Below, piece by piece: positions 44,868 through 52,759 of a stretch of 60,718 nucleotides of DNA. Where the stretch lies: the NCBI GenBank assembly GCA_050742535.1, contig JBOGIQ010000004.1:1-60718 (forward strand), read 5' to 3'. The translations under genes were made by a program, and so were the position numbers. The stretch is from Gp6-AA40 sp050742535 (GTDB taxonomy: Bacteria > Acidobacteriota > Vicinamibacteria > Vicinamibacterales > UBA2999). The notes beneath the pieces were generated by a model. The model was not told the DNA's origin and searched no databases. It was given only the letters and a program-made list of their open reading frames with translations. Every line of letters starts with the position of its first letter. Position 1 is the first letter of the stretch.

Positions 44868-45779
44868 CTAAGAACTCTTCTTCCTCCAATACCTCGCCAG
44901 CCCGAGCCAGAGCAGCTCGAACGGGGCGGCAACGGGATACGCTGCGATCTGCACCTCGTTCATCTGCCGCCGCATGTCCTGCCGGAGCCGGTCCGCGAAG
45001 GCGCGGCTCCTCTCCTCGTCCGACCCCGGCTCGTCGAGCGTGTGGCGCACCCACCGGGCCATTTCCTGCAGGTTCTGCCAGAGCGTCTCCAGGTGTGGCC
45101 GAACCGACCCCATCGGGCCGAAATGCGTGAGAAAGATCGTGTCCGGCGACCAGGCTTCGAGCGCGTCGAGACTCGCGCGCCACTTCTCGACGTCGATGTC
45201 GGGCGGCGGCGTCGGCGGCAGGACGTAGCCGCCGTCGATGCAGACGCCCGCGGTGTCGCCGACGAAGGCGATTCCGCTCGACCGATCCAGATAGCTCACG
45301 TGGTGAGAGGCGTGGCCGGGCGTATAGGCAACCTCGAACGTCCGCCCGCCGGCGTCGACGTGTTCGCCGCCGGCCAGCGTCATCAGGTTCTGCGACGGCA
45401 CGGGCGCAATGTCTCCCCACAGCCTGCTCATGTCGTCGCCGTACAAACGGGCGGCGCTGTCGATCAGCTTCTGCGGGTCGGCAACGTGCGGGGCTCCGCG
45501 CTCGTGCACGAACACGGTGACGTGCGGATGCGCGCGGACGATCGTCCCTGTCGCGCCCGCGTGATCGAGATGGATGTGCGTCAGCAGAATATGGCGGACG
45601 TCGTCCCAGCCGATCCCCTGCTGCTGGAGACCGAGCTCGAGCGTGGCGAGGCACGTCGTCGGTCCGGGATCGACGATCGCCACACCCGCGGCGGAGCGCA
45701 CGATTGCGCTCGCGATCGCGTGCGGACGTCCGAGGAACTTCAGATCGATATAGGACAAACCGTGCGACAAAACCGCCAT
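44868..45779 (-). CDS. Metallo-beta-lactamase-fold hydrolase
   Basis: A 303-residue MBL-fold enzyme. The metal motif HIHLDH is at residues 68-73, preceded by AIVDPGP; further ligands are probably in the TPGHASHHVSYLDR and FLTHFGPMG segments. There is no signal peptide. ATG at 45779 is preferred; TATAAT (45795-45790) stands 10 bases before it. It is divergent from the GAF-sigma54 activator. The substrate is unknown; glyoxalase-II-like or quenching roles are possible. Confidence 0.85.
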   Translation of the reverse strand: MAVLSHGLSYIDLKFLGRPHAIASAIVRSAAGVAIVDPGPTTCLATLELGLQQQGIGWDDVRHILLTHIHLDHAGATGTIVRAHPHVTVFVHERGAPHVADPQKLIDSAARLYGDDMSRLWGDIAPVPSQNLMTLAGGEHVDAGGRTFEVAYTPGHASHHVSYLDRSSGIAFVGDTAGVCIDGGYVLPPTPPPDIDVEKWRASLDALEAWSPDTIFLTHFGPMGSVRPHLETLWQNLQEMARWVRHTLDEPGSDEERSRAFADRLRQDMRRQMNEVQIAAYPVAAPFELLWLGLARYWRKKSS

Positions 45780-45789
45780 TGGAGGGCCG

Positions 45790-45797
45790 ATTATACT
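45790..45797. promoter_or_regulatory. Overlapping divergent -10 elements
   Basis: The octamer ATTATACT reads TATAAT on the minus strand (10 bases before the MBL-hydrolase ATG) and TATACT on the plus strand (17 bases before the activator ATG at 45815). The two promoters would exclude each other. Confidence 0.5.
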
Positions 45798-45814
45798 GGT
45801 GGGTCTCAATCGCC

Positions 45815-47797
45815 ATGTCCGCTGTCGACTCTTTCGCTGTACTCACCGCGGTGGCGCGGCTCGTCGCCGAGGCCCCGAACCTGAGGGACCTCGTGTCCCG
45901 TCTCGCGCTGGCGATGCGCGACGCGGTGCCGTTCGAGCGGCTGCAGGTGCTGCGGCTCGATCGCGCGGAGTCGTTCGTGCTCTACGTCGTCTCGCGCGAG
46001 GGCGACGTGTCGATCACGAGCCGCCGCATCGACGGCGCGAGCGTGGCGATCGACGCCGACGAAGGCAACGACCGGTCACGGATTCTGTGCGCCGCCCGGC
46101 AGGGCGCGCGGATGTACGGCGCCGTATGGGTCTCCTCGTCGCGGGACAGTGCCTTCACCGACGAACACCAGGCGCTCCTCGACAGCGTCGTCGATCTGCT
46201 GGGCGTCGCGTTCGAGCACACCGCGATCGTCGATCGCGAAACCTTGAGGCGTGAGCGCATCGACAGCCTGCGCGGACTCCTGCACACGATGGCCGAATCG
46301 CTCGATCTGCGATCGGTGTTTTCCGACGTCTCCGACGTCGTCCGCGGCGGGCTCCCGCACGACATGCTCGTCATGACGTCCTGGGGCGCCGACGGCACGT
46401 CGTTCCGGATCTACGCGATCGCCGGCGCCGAAGTCGACGATCCGTCGATGCTCGGACCGTACACCCTCTCCGGCGACGACCTCGCTCAGCTGCAGCGCGG
46501 CGCCTACGTCGTCCGCGACGTTGAGGCCGAGGTCTCGCGCGAGACGATCCGCTGGCGCATCTTCAAGCACTTCGGGGTGAAATCGGCGCTACGCGTGACG
46601 CTGCCGCTCGGGAGCCAGGTGTTCGGCTCGCTCTTCTTTCTGTCGCGGCAGACCAACGCGTTCCTGGACGATGACGTCGATTTCGGGCGCCGCGTCGCCG
46701 ACCACCTGGCGTTGGCGTTGTCGCACGAGCGGCTGGCGGAAGCGGCCCGGCGCGACGCGGCGGCGCGCGAGGTCGCGGCGCGGCTCGAGGCGCAGGTGGC
46801 GACGCTGACGCGCGCGCTCGAATCGACCAGCGGACACCGCCGGGTCGTCGGCCGCTCGCGGCGGTGGAAGGACGTGCTCGCTCAGGCGGCGCGTGTGGCG
46901 CGCACCGAAACGACCGTCCTTCTCACTGGTGAGTCTGGCACCGGTAAGGAAGTCGTCGCCCGATTCATTCACCACGCGTCGCGGCGAGGCAGCGGACCGT
47001 TTGTCGCGATCAACTGCGCGGCGCTTCCCGATCAGCTGCTCGAGTCCGAGCTGTTCGGGCACGAACGCGGCGCCTTCACCGGTGCCGTGGCCGCCAAGCC
47101 CGGGCGAGTCGAGCAGGCCAGCGGCGGAGTGCTGTTCCTCGACGAAGTCGGCGAGATGATTCCATCGGTGCAGGCGAAGCTGCTTCGCGTGCTCGAGGAA
47201 CGCGAATTCATGCGGCTCGGCAGCACCCGCGTCCTGCGCGCGGACATCCGCGTCATCGCCGCCACGAATCGCGACCTGCACGCCGCCATGCAGCGTGGGG
47301 AGTTCCGCGAAGACCTCTATTACCGGCTCGGCGTCTTCGAGATCGCGCTGCCGCCGCTGCGCGAGCGTCTCGAGGACGTGCTCGAACTGGCGGACACGTT
47401 CCTCGAGCAGATCGGCGAGACGGTCGGCAAGCCCGCGGCCGGCATCGCCCGCGACGCCAGGGATCAGCTGCTCGGGTATACATGGCCCGGCAACGTGCGC
47501 GAGCTGCGGAACGCCATCGAGCGGGCCGTGATTCTCGCCGACGGCGGTTATATCCGCAGCGAACACCTGCCGGTGACCGGCGCGAGGCAGGCGAACGCGG
47601 CCACCGAGCCCGCCGGATCGCCCGCGGCGTTTCCGCCCGGCGGCGTCAATCTCGAAGCGATCGAGCGCTCGTTCGTCATCAAGGCACTGCACCAGGCGCG
47701 CCACAACAAGACGCGGGCGGCAAAGCTCCTCGGCCTGACCCGCGCCCAGCTGTACTCGCGCATCGAGAAGTACGGCCTGGCGGAGATCGAGTCTTAG
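45815..47797 (+). CDS. GAF-domain sigma54-dependent transcriptional activator
   Basis: A 660-residue NtrC-family activator without a receiver domain. An N-terminal GAF-like region spans 1-150 and a second GAF domain about 155-320 (LDLRSVFSDVSDVVRGGLPH, SALRVTLPLGSQVFGSLFFL), joined by a coiled coil to the AAA+ domain: Walker A GESGTGKE (about 372), intact GAFTGA (about 418), VLFLDEVGEM and YTWPGNVRELRN. It ends in a Fis HTH (TRAAKLLGLTRAQLYSRIEK). The effector is likely a small molecule. A candidate sigma54 site is seen at 52697-52712. Confidence 0.92.
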   Translation: MSAVDSFAVLTAVARLVAEAPNLRDLVSRLALAMRDAVPFERLQVLRLDRAESFVLYVVSREGDVSITSRRIDGASVAIDADEGNDRSRILCAARQGARMYGAVWVSSSRDSAFTDEHQALLDSVVDLLGVAFEHTAIVDRETLRRERIDSLRGLLHTMAESLDLRSVFSDVSDVVRGGLPHDMLVMTSWGADGTSFRIYAIAGAEVDDPSMLGPYTLSGDDLAQLQRGAYVVRDVEAEVSRETIRWRIFKHFGVKSALRVTLPLGSQVFGSLFFLSRQTNAFLDDDVDFGRRVADHLALALSHERLAEAARRDAAAREVAARLEAQVATLTRALESTSGHRRVVGRSRRWKDVLAQAARVARTETTVLLTGESGTGKEVVARFIHHASRRGSGPFVAINCAALPDQLLESELFGHERGAFTGAVAAKPGRVEQASGGVLFLDEVGEMIPSVQAKLLRVLEEREFMRLGSTRVLRADIRVIAATNRDLHAAMQRGEFREDLYYRLGVFEIALPPLRERLEDVLELADTFLEQIGETVGKPAAGIARDARDQLLGYTWPGNVRELRNAIERAVILADGGYIRSEHLPVTGARQANAATEPAGSPAAFPPGGVNLEAIERSFVIKALHQARHNKTRAAKLLGLTRAQLYSRIEKYGLAEIES

Positions 47798-47903
47798 TGG
47801 CCAGTCTCAACGGGAAGAGTACCGCCAGCAACGAGGTTCGACCGCGGATTTCCGGCCGCGACAACGGCGCGGCCGGAAGTGAATTGGGAAGGACGTACCA
47901 CTA

Positions 47904-48758
47904 ATGTCGCTTGTCCGCCTGTCGGTCCGTCGCACCGTTGGTGCCGTGACGGCGATCGTCGTCTTCATTCTTCTTCTTGGCGCCACCTATCAGGGTGTGG
48001 CCACCGCGCTCGAGCGCCGCGAGTTCGCCCGCCCCGGCGGGCTGGTCAGCGTCGGCGACCATCAGCTGCACATCTATTGCACCGGCAAGGGCACGCCCAC
48101 CGTCGTGCTCGAGGCACCGGCTGCTGGTCTCTCGGCCGCGTGGGCCGACGTTCAACGACAGCTCTCGGGCAGGACACGCGTCTGCAGCTATGACCGGGCC
48201 GGGCTGGGTTGGAGCGAGAGCGGCGATCGGCCATTCGATCCCGCGCTGGTGCCTGTCGAACTGCGCACGCTCTTGTCACGCGCCAACGTTCCGGGTCCGT
48301 TCGTCCTCGTCGGCCACGGACTGGGCGCGGCGTTCGCCCGCTTGTACGCGGCACGTCCGGATGCGGACGCCCTGGCGCTGGTCCTGGTGGATCCGCCTGC
48401 GGGTTCAACCGGCATGCAGCCCCGCTGGATCATGCCCGCGTCGCCCTGGCTCGCGCGGACAGGCGTGCTTCGCGCGGGCCGCATTCTCTCGAGCCGGGCC
48501 GACGGGCTGGCAGGAGGCGGCGCGCTGCATGCGTTTCTCAACCGGCCCGATCACCTCGCGCGCGCGGCTGATGAACTGCTGGCGTGGGACGACCTGGTGC
48601 GACAGACCAGTGGATTGCAGCCGGCCTCCACCCGCACCAGGGTGACGAAGGTGGATCTTCGACCGGGCGACCGGATTGTGTTCCTCACCAACGCGGCCGC
48701 CGTCGACACTGTGGTCAAGGCGATCGAAGGCGCGATGCGGCCTACACCTAAATCTTGA
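47904..48758 (+). CDS. Alpha/beta-hydrolase-fold protein lacking the nucleophile serine
   Basis: A 284-residue protein with an N-terminal membrane anchor (TVGAVTAIVVFILLLGATY) and an alpha/beta-hydrolase fold: HIYCTGKGTPTVVLEAP, YDRAGLGWSESGD and AFARLYAARPDADALALVLV. The nucleophile elbow reads GHGLGA (about 136-141) where active enzymes have GHSLGG, and no catalytic histidine is seen near the C-terminus. It is probably a non-catalytic relative, or uses other residues. It overlaps the next convergent gene by 11 bases. Confidence 0.8.
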   Translation: MSLVRLSVRRTVGAVTAIVVFILLLGATYQGVATALERREFARPGGLVSVGDHQLHIYCTGKGTPTVVLEAPAAGLSAAWADVQRQLSGRTRVCSYDRAGLGWSESGDRPFDPALVPVELRTLLSRANVPGPFVLVGHGLGAAFARLYAARPDADALALVLVDPPAGSTGMQPRWIMPASPWLARTGVLRAGRILSSRADGLAGGGALHAFLNRPDHLARAADELLAWDDLVRQTSGLQPASTRTRVTKVDLRPGDRIVFLTNAAAVDTVVKAIEGAMRPTPKS

Positions 48759-49425
48759 TACGAACCGTCACCGGGGCCGTCAGCCGCGTCGTCACGTTTG
48801 CGCCCGGCCCGAGGCGTACTTCCTGGCCCTTCGTCGCCAGCACCGCACCGGTTCCTGCCGCGCCGCCGATCGCCGCGCCCTTCGCGGCGCCGCTGCCGCC
48901 GCCGAGAATCGCCCCGATTGCCGCACCCGCGCCGGCGCCGATGCCGATTTTCTTCGCGTCCTCGCCTTTCGTGGCCGGCGCGATGTGTGACGTCGGCGCG
49001 GTGGCGATGTCGTACTGCTCGTCGCCAACCGTCAGCGAGTTGAAGCGATAGGCGATCCGCGCGCGACCCTTCACCCGGCCCGAATCAGCAACGTCGGTGA
49101 CCACGCCGGCAACCTCCGCACCCGTCGGGATCACGGTCTGACCATCGATGACGAGCGCTTCCCGCACCGTCGCGCGAACGGCGTCTTCGATCCTGCTCGA
49201 ATCCGAGGCGATGCTCGACGCCAGATCGAGGCGCAGCGTGGTGCCGGCCGGAAGCGTGACCTCCCGATACACCGGGAGCGCCTTACCCGGAGCCTTGGCT
49301 TCTTCGCCGGCCGCGGCAGCCGACTCCTCCGCGTCGGTTGACGAGGGGTCCCCGGTCCCGCCGCCGCAGGCAACGCACGCCGCCGCGAAAGCGAATACCG
49401 CAAGCCACTTGTGCAGGTCTTTCAC
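48748..49425 (-). CDS. Glycine-zipper lipoprotein
   Basis: A 225-residue predicted lipoprotein (VFAFAAACVACGGG). After a Ser/Ala/Glu-rich linker comes a beta-rich domain (TLPAGTTLRLDLASSIASDS, TVIPTGAEVAGVVTDV), then a glycine-zipper segment near 160-195 (GIGAGAGAAIGAILGGGSGA) that may insert in a membrane or oligomerise. The GTG start has a perfect AAGGAGG 5 bases upstream. Role unknown. Confidence 0.7.
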   Translation of the reverse strand: MKDLHKWLAVFAFAAACVACGGGTGDPSSTDAEESAAAAGEEAKAPGKALPVYREVTLPAGTTLRLDLASSIASDSSRIEDAVRATVREALVIDGQTVIPTGAEVAGVVTDVADSGRVKGRARIAYRFNSLTVGDEQYDIATAPTSHIAPATKGEDAKKIGIGAGAGAAIGAILGGGSGAAKGAAIGGAAGTGAVLATKGQEVRLGPGANVTTRLTAPVTVRIKI

Positions 49426-49444
49426 GCGTCCTCCTTGCGTTTCA

Positions 49445-49496
49445 AGGTCCGCCTGAAGGCGGACACTACGCTCTTCCGCCTGAAGCGGACACTACG
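49445..49496. repeat. REP-like palindromes, two copies
   Basis: GTCCGCC-TGAA-GGCGGAC (49447-49464) followed by ACTACG, and a second slightly decayed copy (TCCGCC-TGAA-GCGGA, then CACTACG) at 49475-49496. The first is an exact 26-base inverted copy of the palindrome inside tesA (39562-39587). Confidence 0.82.
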
Positions 49497-49592
49497 CCTC
49501 TATCGGTCAGAACCGTCAGATCGACCACGGATCCGGTGCGCAAAAGCGTGCGCCCGTCTCATCGGCCAACGATACTGCCAAATCGTTGCCGC

Positions 49593-49656
49593 GTTGGGTA
49601 GCCTGGGTTGCCTGGGTAGCCTGGGTTGCCTGGGTTGCCTGGGTTGCCTGGGTTGT
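49593..49656. repeat. Tandem 10-base GCCTGGGTTG repeat
   Basis: About six units of GCCTGGGTTG (with TAGCCTGGG variants) in direct orientation, without spacers. It lies upstream of the glycine-zipper gene and downstream of the peroxidase gene on the minus strand. The unit is shared with three other tracts in the window. This is not a CRISPR. Confidence 0.82.
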
Positions 49657-49669
49657 CGCGGGTGCGTAG

Positions 49670-49689
49670 GGCGCCCCTTCAGGGGTGCC
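49670..49689. repeat. GGCGCCCC-TTCA-GGGGTGCC hairpin
   Basis: An 8-bp stem (one G-T pair) with a TTCA loop touching the stop codon of the peroxidase gene. Related copies are at 50766-50785 and 51632-51651. Confidence 0.78.
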
Positions 49690-50756
49690 TACTGCGGGAA
49701 ACTCGCCGGTGGGGTGTCCTGATACCCCTCGCCCTCGAGCGCCTGCATCAGCGCCACGAGCGCGTCGATCTCCGCCTCGGTCAGATGCAGCGGCTTGATC
49801 TTGGCGTCCAGCCATGGATTCTCCTCGCCGCCGCGGTTGTAGAACTCCACGACCTCGCGCAGCGTCGCCACCGATCCATCGTGCATGTATGGCGCATGCC
49901 GGGTGACCTCGCGCAGCGTGGGGGTCTTGAACGCCCCGCGGTCGCCTGCCCGCCCCTCTTCGCCGAGATCCTTCGAAATCGCCCAGCGGCCCTCGTCCTT
50001 GAACGTCTTCGTCGCCGCCGTCCAGCCGACGCCGATGTTGTGGAACTGCCCGTCGGTGAAGTTGTTGCCGAGATGGCACTGCGCACAGTTTGCCTTGCCC
50101 TGAAACAGCTCGTGCCCGGCCTTGACCTGCGCGGACACCGCGTTCTCCTCACGGTTGTAGCGCCAGCGATCCCACGGTGAGTTTCCGCTCATCCGCGTCC
50201 GCTCGTAATCGGCAATCGCCTTGGCGACGCGTTCCTTGGTGATCGCCGGCGTGCCGAACGCCTCCCTGAAATACGGCGCGTATCCGGCAATCCGCGTCAA
50301 CGTCTCCACCATCGTCTGATGGGTATTGCCCATCTCGATCGGATTCGCGATCGGCCCGAGCGCCTGATCTTCGAGCGAGCCGGCGCGGCCGTCCCAGAAA
50401 AAGTGCGGGTAGATCGTGACCGCCTGGTTGACGAAGCTCGGCGCCTTGCGCCCGCCGCGCTGGTTGCGGACGCCGGACGAAACGGGCGTCGGTTCGGAGA
50501 AGGCGTGCTCCGGCCGATGACAGCTCGCGCACGAGATGGTGTTGTCGCCCGACAACCGCCGGTCGTAGAACAGCCATCGTCCCAGGCGGACGCGCTCAGG
50601 CGTCGGCGGCTGCGGCAATGCCGTGAGATCGATCTCGGTGCCGAGCGGACCGGCCGGGAGCGGCTTGATCGGATTCGCGGCTTCCCATGCCGGCGGCGCC
50701 GTACGGCAGGCGGCGACGAGCAGGAAGAGGAACGCGGCGCAACTCAGGGACTTCAT
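49689..50756 (-). CDS. Di-haem cytochrome c peroxidase / MauG-like lipoprotein
   Basis: A 355-residue exported di-haem protein of the CCP/MauG family. A lipobox lies near residue 17 (LLVAACRT). Haem motifs are CASCH (about 77-81, distal) and CAQCH (about 223-227). LGRWLFYDRRLSGDNTISCA, DGRAGSLEDQALGPIANPIE and TPTLREVTRHAPYMHDGSVA are typical. It may reduce peroxide or modify a protein. REP-like hairpins flank it on both sides. Confidence 0.92.
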   Translation of the reverse strand: MKSLSCAAFLFLLVAACRTAPPAWEAANPIKPLPAGPLGTEIDLTALPQPPTPERVRLGRWLFYDRRLSGDNTISCASCHRPEHAFSEPTPVSSGVRNQRGGRKAPSFVNQAVTIYPHFFWDGRAGSLEDQALGPIANPIEMGNTHQTMVETLTRIAGYAPYFREAFGTPAITKERVAKAIADYERTRMSGNSPWDRWRYNREENAVSAQVKAGHELFQGKANCAQCHLGNNFTDGQFHNIGVGWTAATKTFKDEGRWAISKDLGEEGRAGDRGAFKTPTLREVTRHAPYMHDGSVATLREVVEFYNRGGEENPWLDAKIKPLHLTEAEIDALVALMQALEGEGYQDTPPASFPQ

Positions 50757-50765
50757 ATTTCGTAG

Positions 50766-50785
50766 GGCACCCCTTCAGGGGTGCC
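50766..50785. repeat. GGCACCCC-TTCA-GGGGTGCC hairpin
   Basis: A perfect 8-bp stem with a TTCA loop, 10 bases upstream of the peroxidase ATG, in the divergent gap with the esterase gene. It would form at the 5' end of the peroxidase mRNA if that gene is not leaderless. Confidence 0.8.
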
Positions 50786-50824
50786 TTCGTGCCGGGTGAA
50801 CACACGATTGTACAATGCGCGCCC

Positions 50825-51601
50825 ATGCGGATTTTTCCGCAGCGTTCCACGCTGATTCCGGTGCTCGTCGCAGCGGCGCTGGCGTCGACCGCGGGAGTCG
50901 CCCGGTCACAGACGGCGCGCACCGTTCGCTTCGAATCGGCCACGGGGCAGGCCACCGTTGCCGTCCTGCTTCCGGCGGATTACGACTCCACTGCGCTGCG
51001 GTACCCGGTGCTCTACCTGCTGCACGGCGGAACCCAGAACCACACCGCCTTCCCCGCGCGCAGCTGGTTCACCCGCGATGCGTCCCAGCGCCGCATGATC
51101 GTGGTCATGCCGCATCTTCAGCCGTTCCTGTTTACGGCGCGCGGCGATGAACCGGCTCCCGTGGAGGATTTCCTGGCGCGCGAGCTGCCCGCCTACATCG
51201 ACTCGCACTATCGGACGGTGACCGACAGGCGTGCGCGCGCGATCGCCGGTATCTCGATGGGTGGGTACGGCGCGACGCTTCTCGGCGTCAAGCGGCCCGA
51301 TGTGTTCGGCGCCGTCGGGGCCATCAGTGCGGCTTTGTCCACGGGCAGCCGCCCGCGCGACGTCGGAACCCACGCCGCCGCCCTGATGCCTGACTCCGCG
51401 CCGTACTTCTACATCGCCTGCGGCGTGGCCGATCCAGTCATCGCGGCAAGCCGGGACCTAGCGGCGCAGCTGCGCACACGCCAGATTCGATCAGAGCTGA
51501 AAGAAGTACCCGGCGGCCACGGCTGGGACGTGTGGGATCCGCAGGTCCGGGCCTTCTTCGACGTGCTCGCGAAGCTGCCCGGCTGGTCTCCCACACGCTG
51601 A
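50825..51601 (+). CDS. Secreted esterase (esterase D / PF00756-like)
   Basis: A 258-residue exported alpha/beta-hydrolase. Signal peptide (STLIPVLVAAALASTAGVA). It has ALRYPVLYLLHGGTQNHTAF for the oxyanion site, the nucleophile elbow AGISMGGYGA, and a late PGGHGWDVWD giving the catalytic His. It resembles tributyrin esterase or S-formylglutathione hydrolase. ATG at 50825; TACAAT (50811-50816) lies 8 bases before it, so the mRNA may be leaderless. Confidence 0.88.
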   Translation: MRIFPQRSTLIPVLVAAALASTAGVARSQTARTVRFESATGQATVAVLLPADYDSTALRYPVLYLLHGGTQNHTAFPARSWFTRDASQRRMIVVMPHLQPFLFTARGDEPAPVEDFLARELPAYIDSHYRTVTDRRARAIAGISMGGYGATLLGVKRPDVFGAVGAISAALSTGSRPRDVGTHAAALMPDSAPYFYIACGVADPVIAASRDLAAQLRTRQIRSELKEVPGGHGWDVWDPQVRAFFDVLAKLPGWSPTR

Positions 51602-51631
51602 CGGTCACGTAGGGCACCCTTCATTCCGTAG

Positions 51632-51651
51632 GGCGCCCCTTCAGGGGTGCC
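51632..51651. repeat. GGCGCCCC-TTCA-GGGGTGCC hairpin
   Basis: A third copy of the palindrome, 6 bases from the stop of the outer-membrane protein gene. A truncated copy (GTAGGGCACCCTTCAT) lies at 51609-51624. It sits between convergent genes and may help termination. Confidence 0.78.
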
Positions 51652-51656
51652 TCCAG

Positions 51657-52241
51657 CTAGAACGCGAACACGACGCCGGCGCTGGCGCGGTTGTACGTGA
51701 GCTTCTCGTCGCTGAGGTCGAGGCCGATGAAGTCGAGGACGCCAATGTCCTGAAACGACTTGAAGCGCCGGATATCGCCGCGCACACCGACATGCTCCCC
51801 GAACATCAGCATCACGCCGCCGCCGATGTTCCATCCGAAGTTGTTGCTCGAATCGAGGAGGCTGCCCGCGTCCAGCTCGACGTGTGACTTGATCAGTCCG
51901 ACGCCGCCGAGCACGAAGGGGCGGATGGCTCCGATCCTCGGCCCGACGATCACGTTCGTCATCAGGGTGAGGACGCTCGAGTCCACCCCTGGGGTCTCGC
52001 CGAAGAAATCGCGCGCATAGGCGAACTCCACTTCGGCGCCCGCGAGGGCGCCAAGCTTGCCGCCGGCGACACCGAGGTTGCTGTGCTTGTTCTCACAGTC
52101 GCTTGCGGTCGGACAACCGGAGTCGCCGCCGTAATCGAAGCCGAGGAAAGGGCTGATGAACCCCTGCGCCGCGGCCGGGCTCGCGATCAGCAGGCAGGCG
52201 CCGAGCGCCAGGGTCAGAAACAAAGAGGTGTGCAGTCGCAT
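51657..52241 (-). CDS. Outer-membrane beta-barrel protein
   Basis: A 194-residue exported protein with signal peptide (LFLTLALGACLLIASPAAAQ). It has alternating beta strands of the OmpW/opacity type: FISPFLGFDYGGDSGC, AGAEVEFAYARDFFGE, FGWNIGGGVMLMFGEHVGVR, and a final strand YNRASAGVVFAF with C-terminal Phe, the usual BamA signal. The paired cysteines near residues 43 and 49 may form a loop disulfide. Confidence 0.8.
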   Translation of the reverse strand: MRLHTSLFLTLALGACLLIASPAAAQGFISPFLGFDYGGDSGCPTASDCENKHSNLGVAGGKLGALAGAEVEFAYARDFFGETPGVDSSVLTLMTNVIVGPRIGAIRPFVLGGVGLIKSHVELDAGSLLDSSNNFGWNIGGGVMLMFGEHVGVRGDIRRFKSFQDIGVLDFIGLDLSDEKLTYNRASAGVVFAF

Positions 52242-52295
52242 CTCCGCATTATCGCTGCGGTCCTAACCTCAACCGCGCGGCGGCGCGGCCAGAAC

Positions 52296-52325
52296 TTTAC
52301 AATGCAAAGCGCTTCGCGATAGACT
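52296..52325 (+). promoter_or_regulatory. Promoter of a leaderless small gene
   Basis: -35 TTTACA (52296-52301), 18-base spacer, -10 TAGACT (52320-52325), then 7 bases to GTG at 52333. Transcription would begin at the start codon. Confidence 0.65.
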
Positions 52326-52332
52326 CGGTGCG

Positions 52333-52620
52333 GTGTCTGCTCCCCGTCATTGGATCGCTCTCGACGACACCTTCAGCCGCCTCCTGCCGGCGTCGCCGCG
52401 GCACCACGCGCGCGGGCGCCTTGCCCATCGCGCCGCGGCGTTATCGGACATCTACCTTGCGCGGATGCTGAAAGCGATTGCCGAGCCGGCAGCCGATCAA
52501 AACATGCTGTCGCGTCGAATCGACGAGTTGAGGATGACGCATCGCGAGCTGACCGCGGCCCTCACTCGGGCCTGGGCTGTTGACCGCGATCAAGAGTCGC
52601 GGATAGTCGAGGCTGACTGA
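52333..52620 (+). CDS. Hypothetical small protein
   Basis: A 95-residue basic, helical protein not recognised. Segments include GRLAHRAAALSDIYLARMLK and RIDELRMTHRELTAALTRAW. No signal peptide or zinc motif. It is supported by a good promoter placed so that the mRNA would be leaderless, and by a clean stop. It precedes the PEP-CTERM gene by 139 bases. Confidence 0.5.
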   Translation: MSAPRHWIALDDTFSRLLPASPRHHARGRLAHRAAALSDIYLARMLKAIAEPAADQNMLSRRIDELRMTHRELTAALTRAWAVDRDQESRIVEAD

Positions 52621-52696
52621 ATGTTCCCCAAGGTCGGCTTATAGCGCCTCCGCCACTACCCCAAGCAAAATCCCGCCGGCAAAACGCGCAGGTTCT

Positions 52697-52712
52697 GGGC
52701 AGACAAGTTGCA
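52697..52712 (+). promoter_or_regulatory. Candidate sigma54 (-24/-12) promoter
   Basis: GGCA at 52698-52701 and TTGCA at 52708-52712 place GG and GC exactly 10 bases apart (GG-N10-GC), matching the sigma54 consensus GGCAC-N5-TTGCA in 8 of 10 key positions by eye. The PEP-CTERM gene starts 48 bases downstream. The activators at 41157 or 45815 are possible partners. Confidence 0.55.
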
Positions 52713-52759
52713 CAGGTGTTACTGCCGACGAACGGCCGAGCCTGGGAGACAAACGACAG

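Noticed and set aside
49593..49656. CRISPR-like array
   Set aside because: The unit is 10 bases, tandem and without unique spacers, and no cas gene is near.
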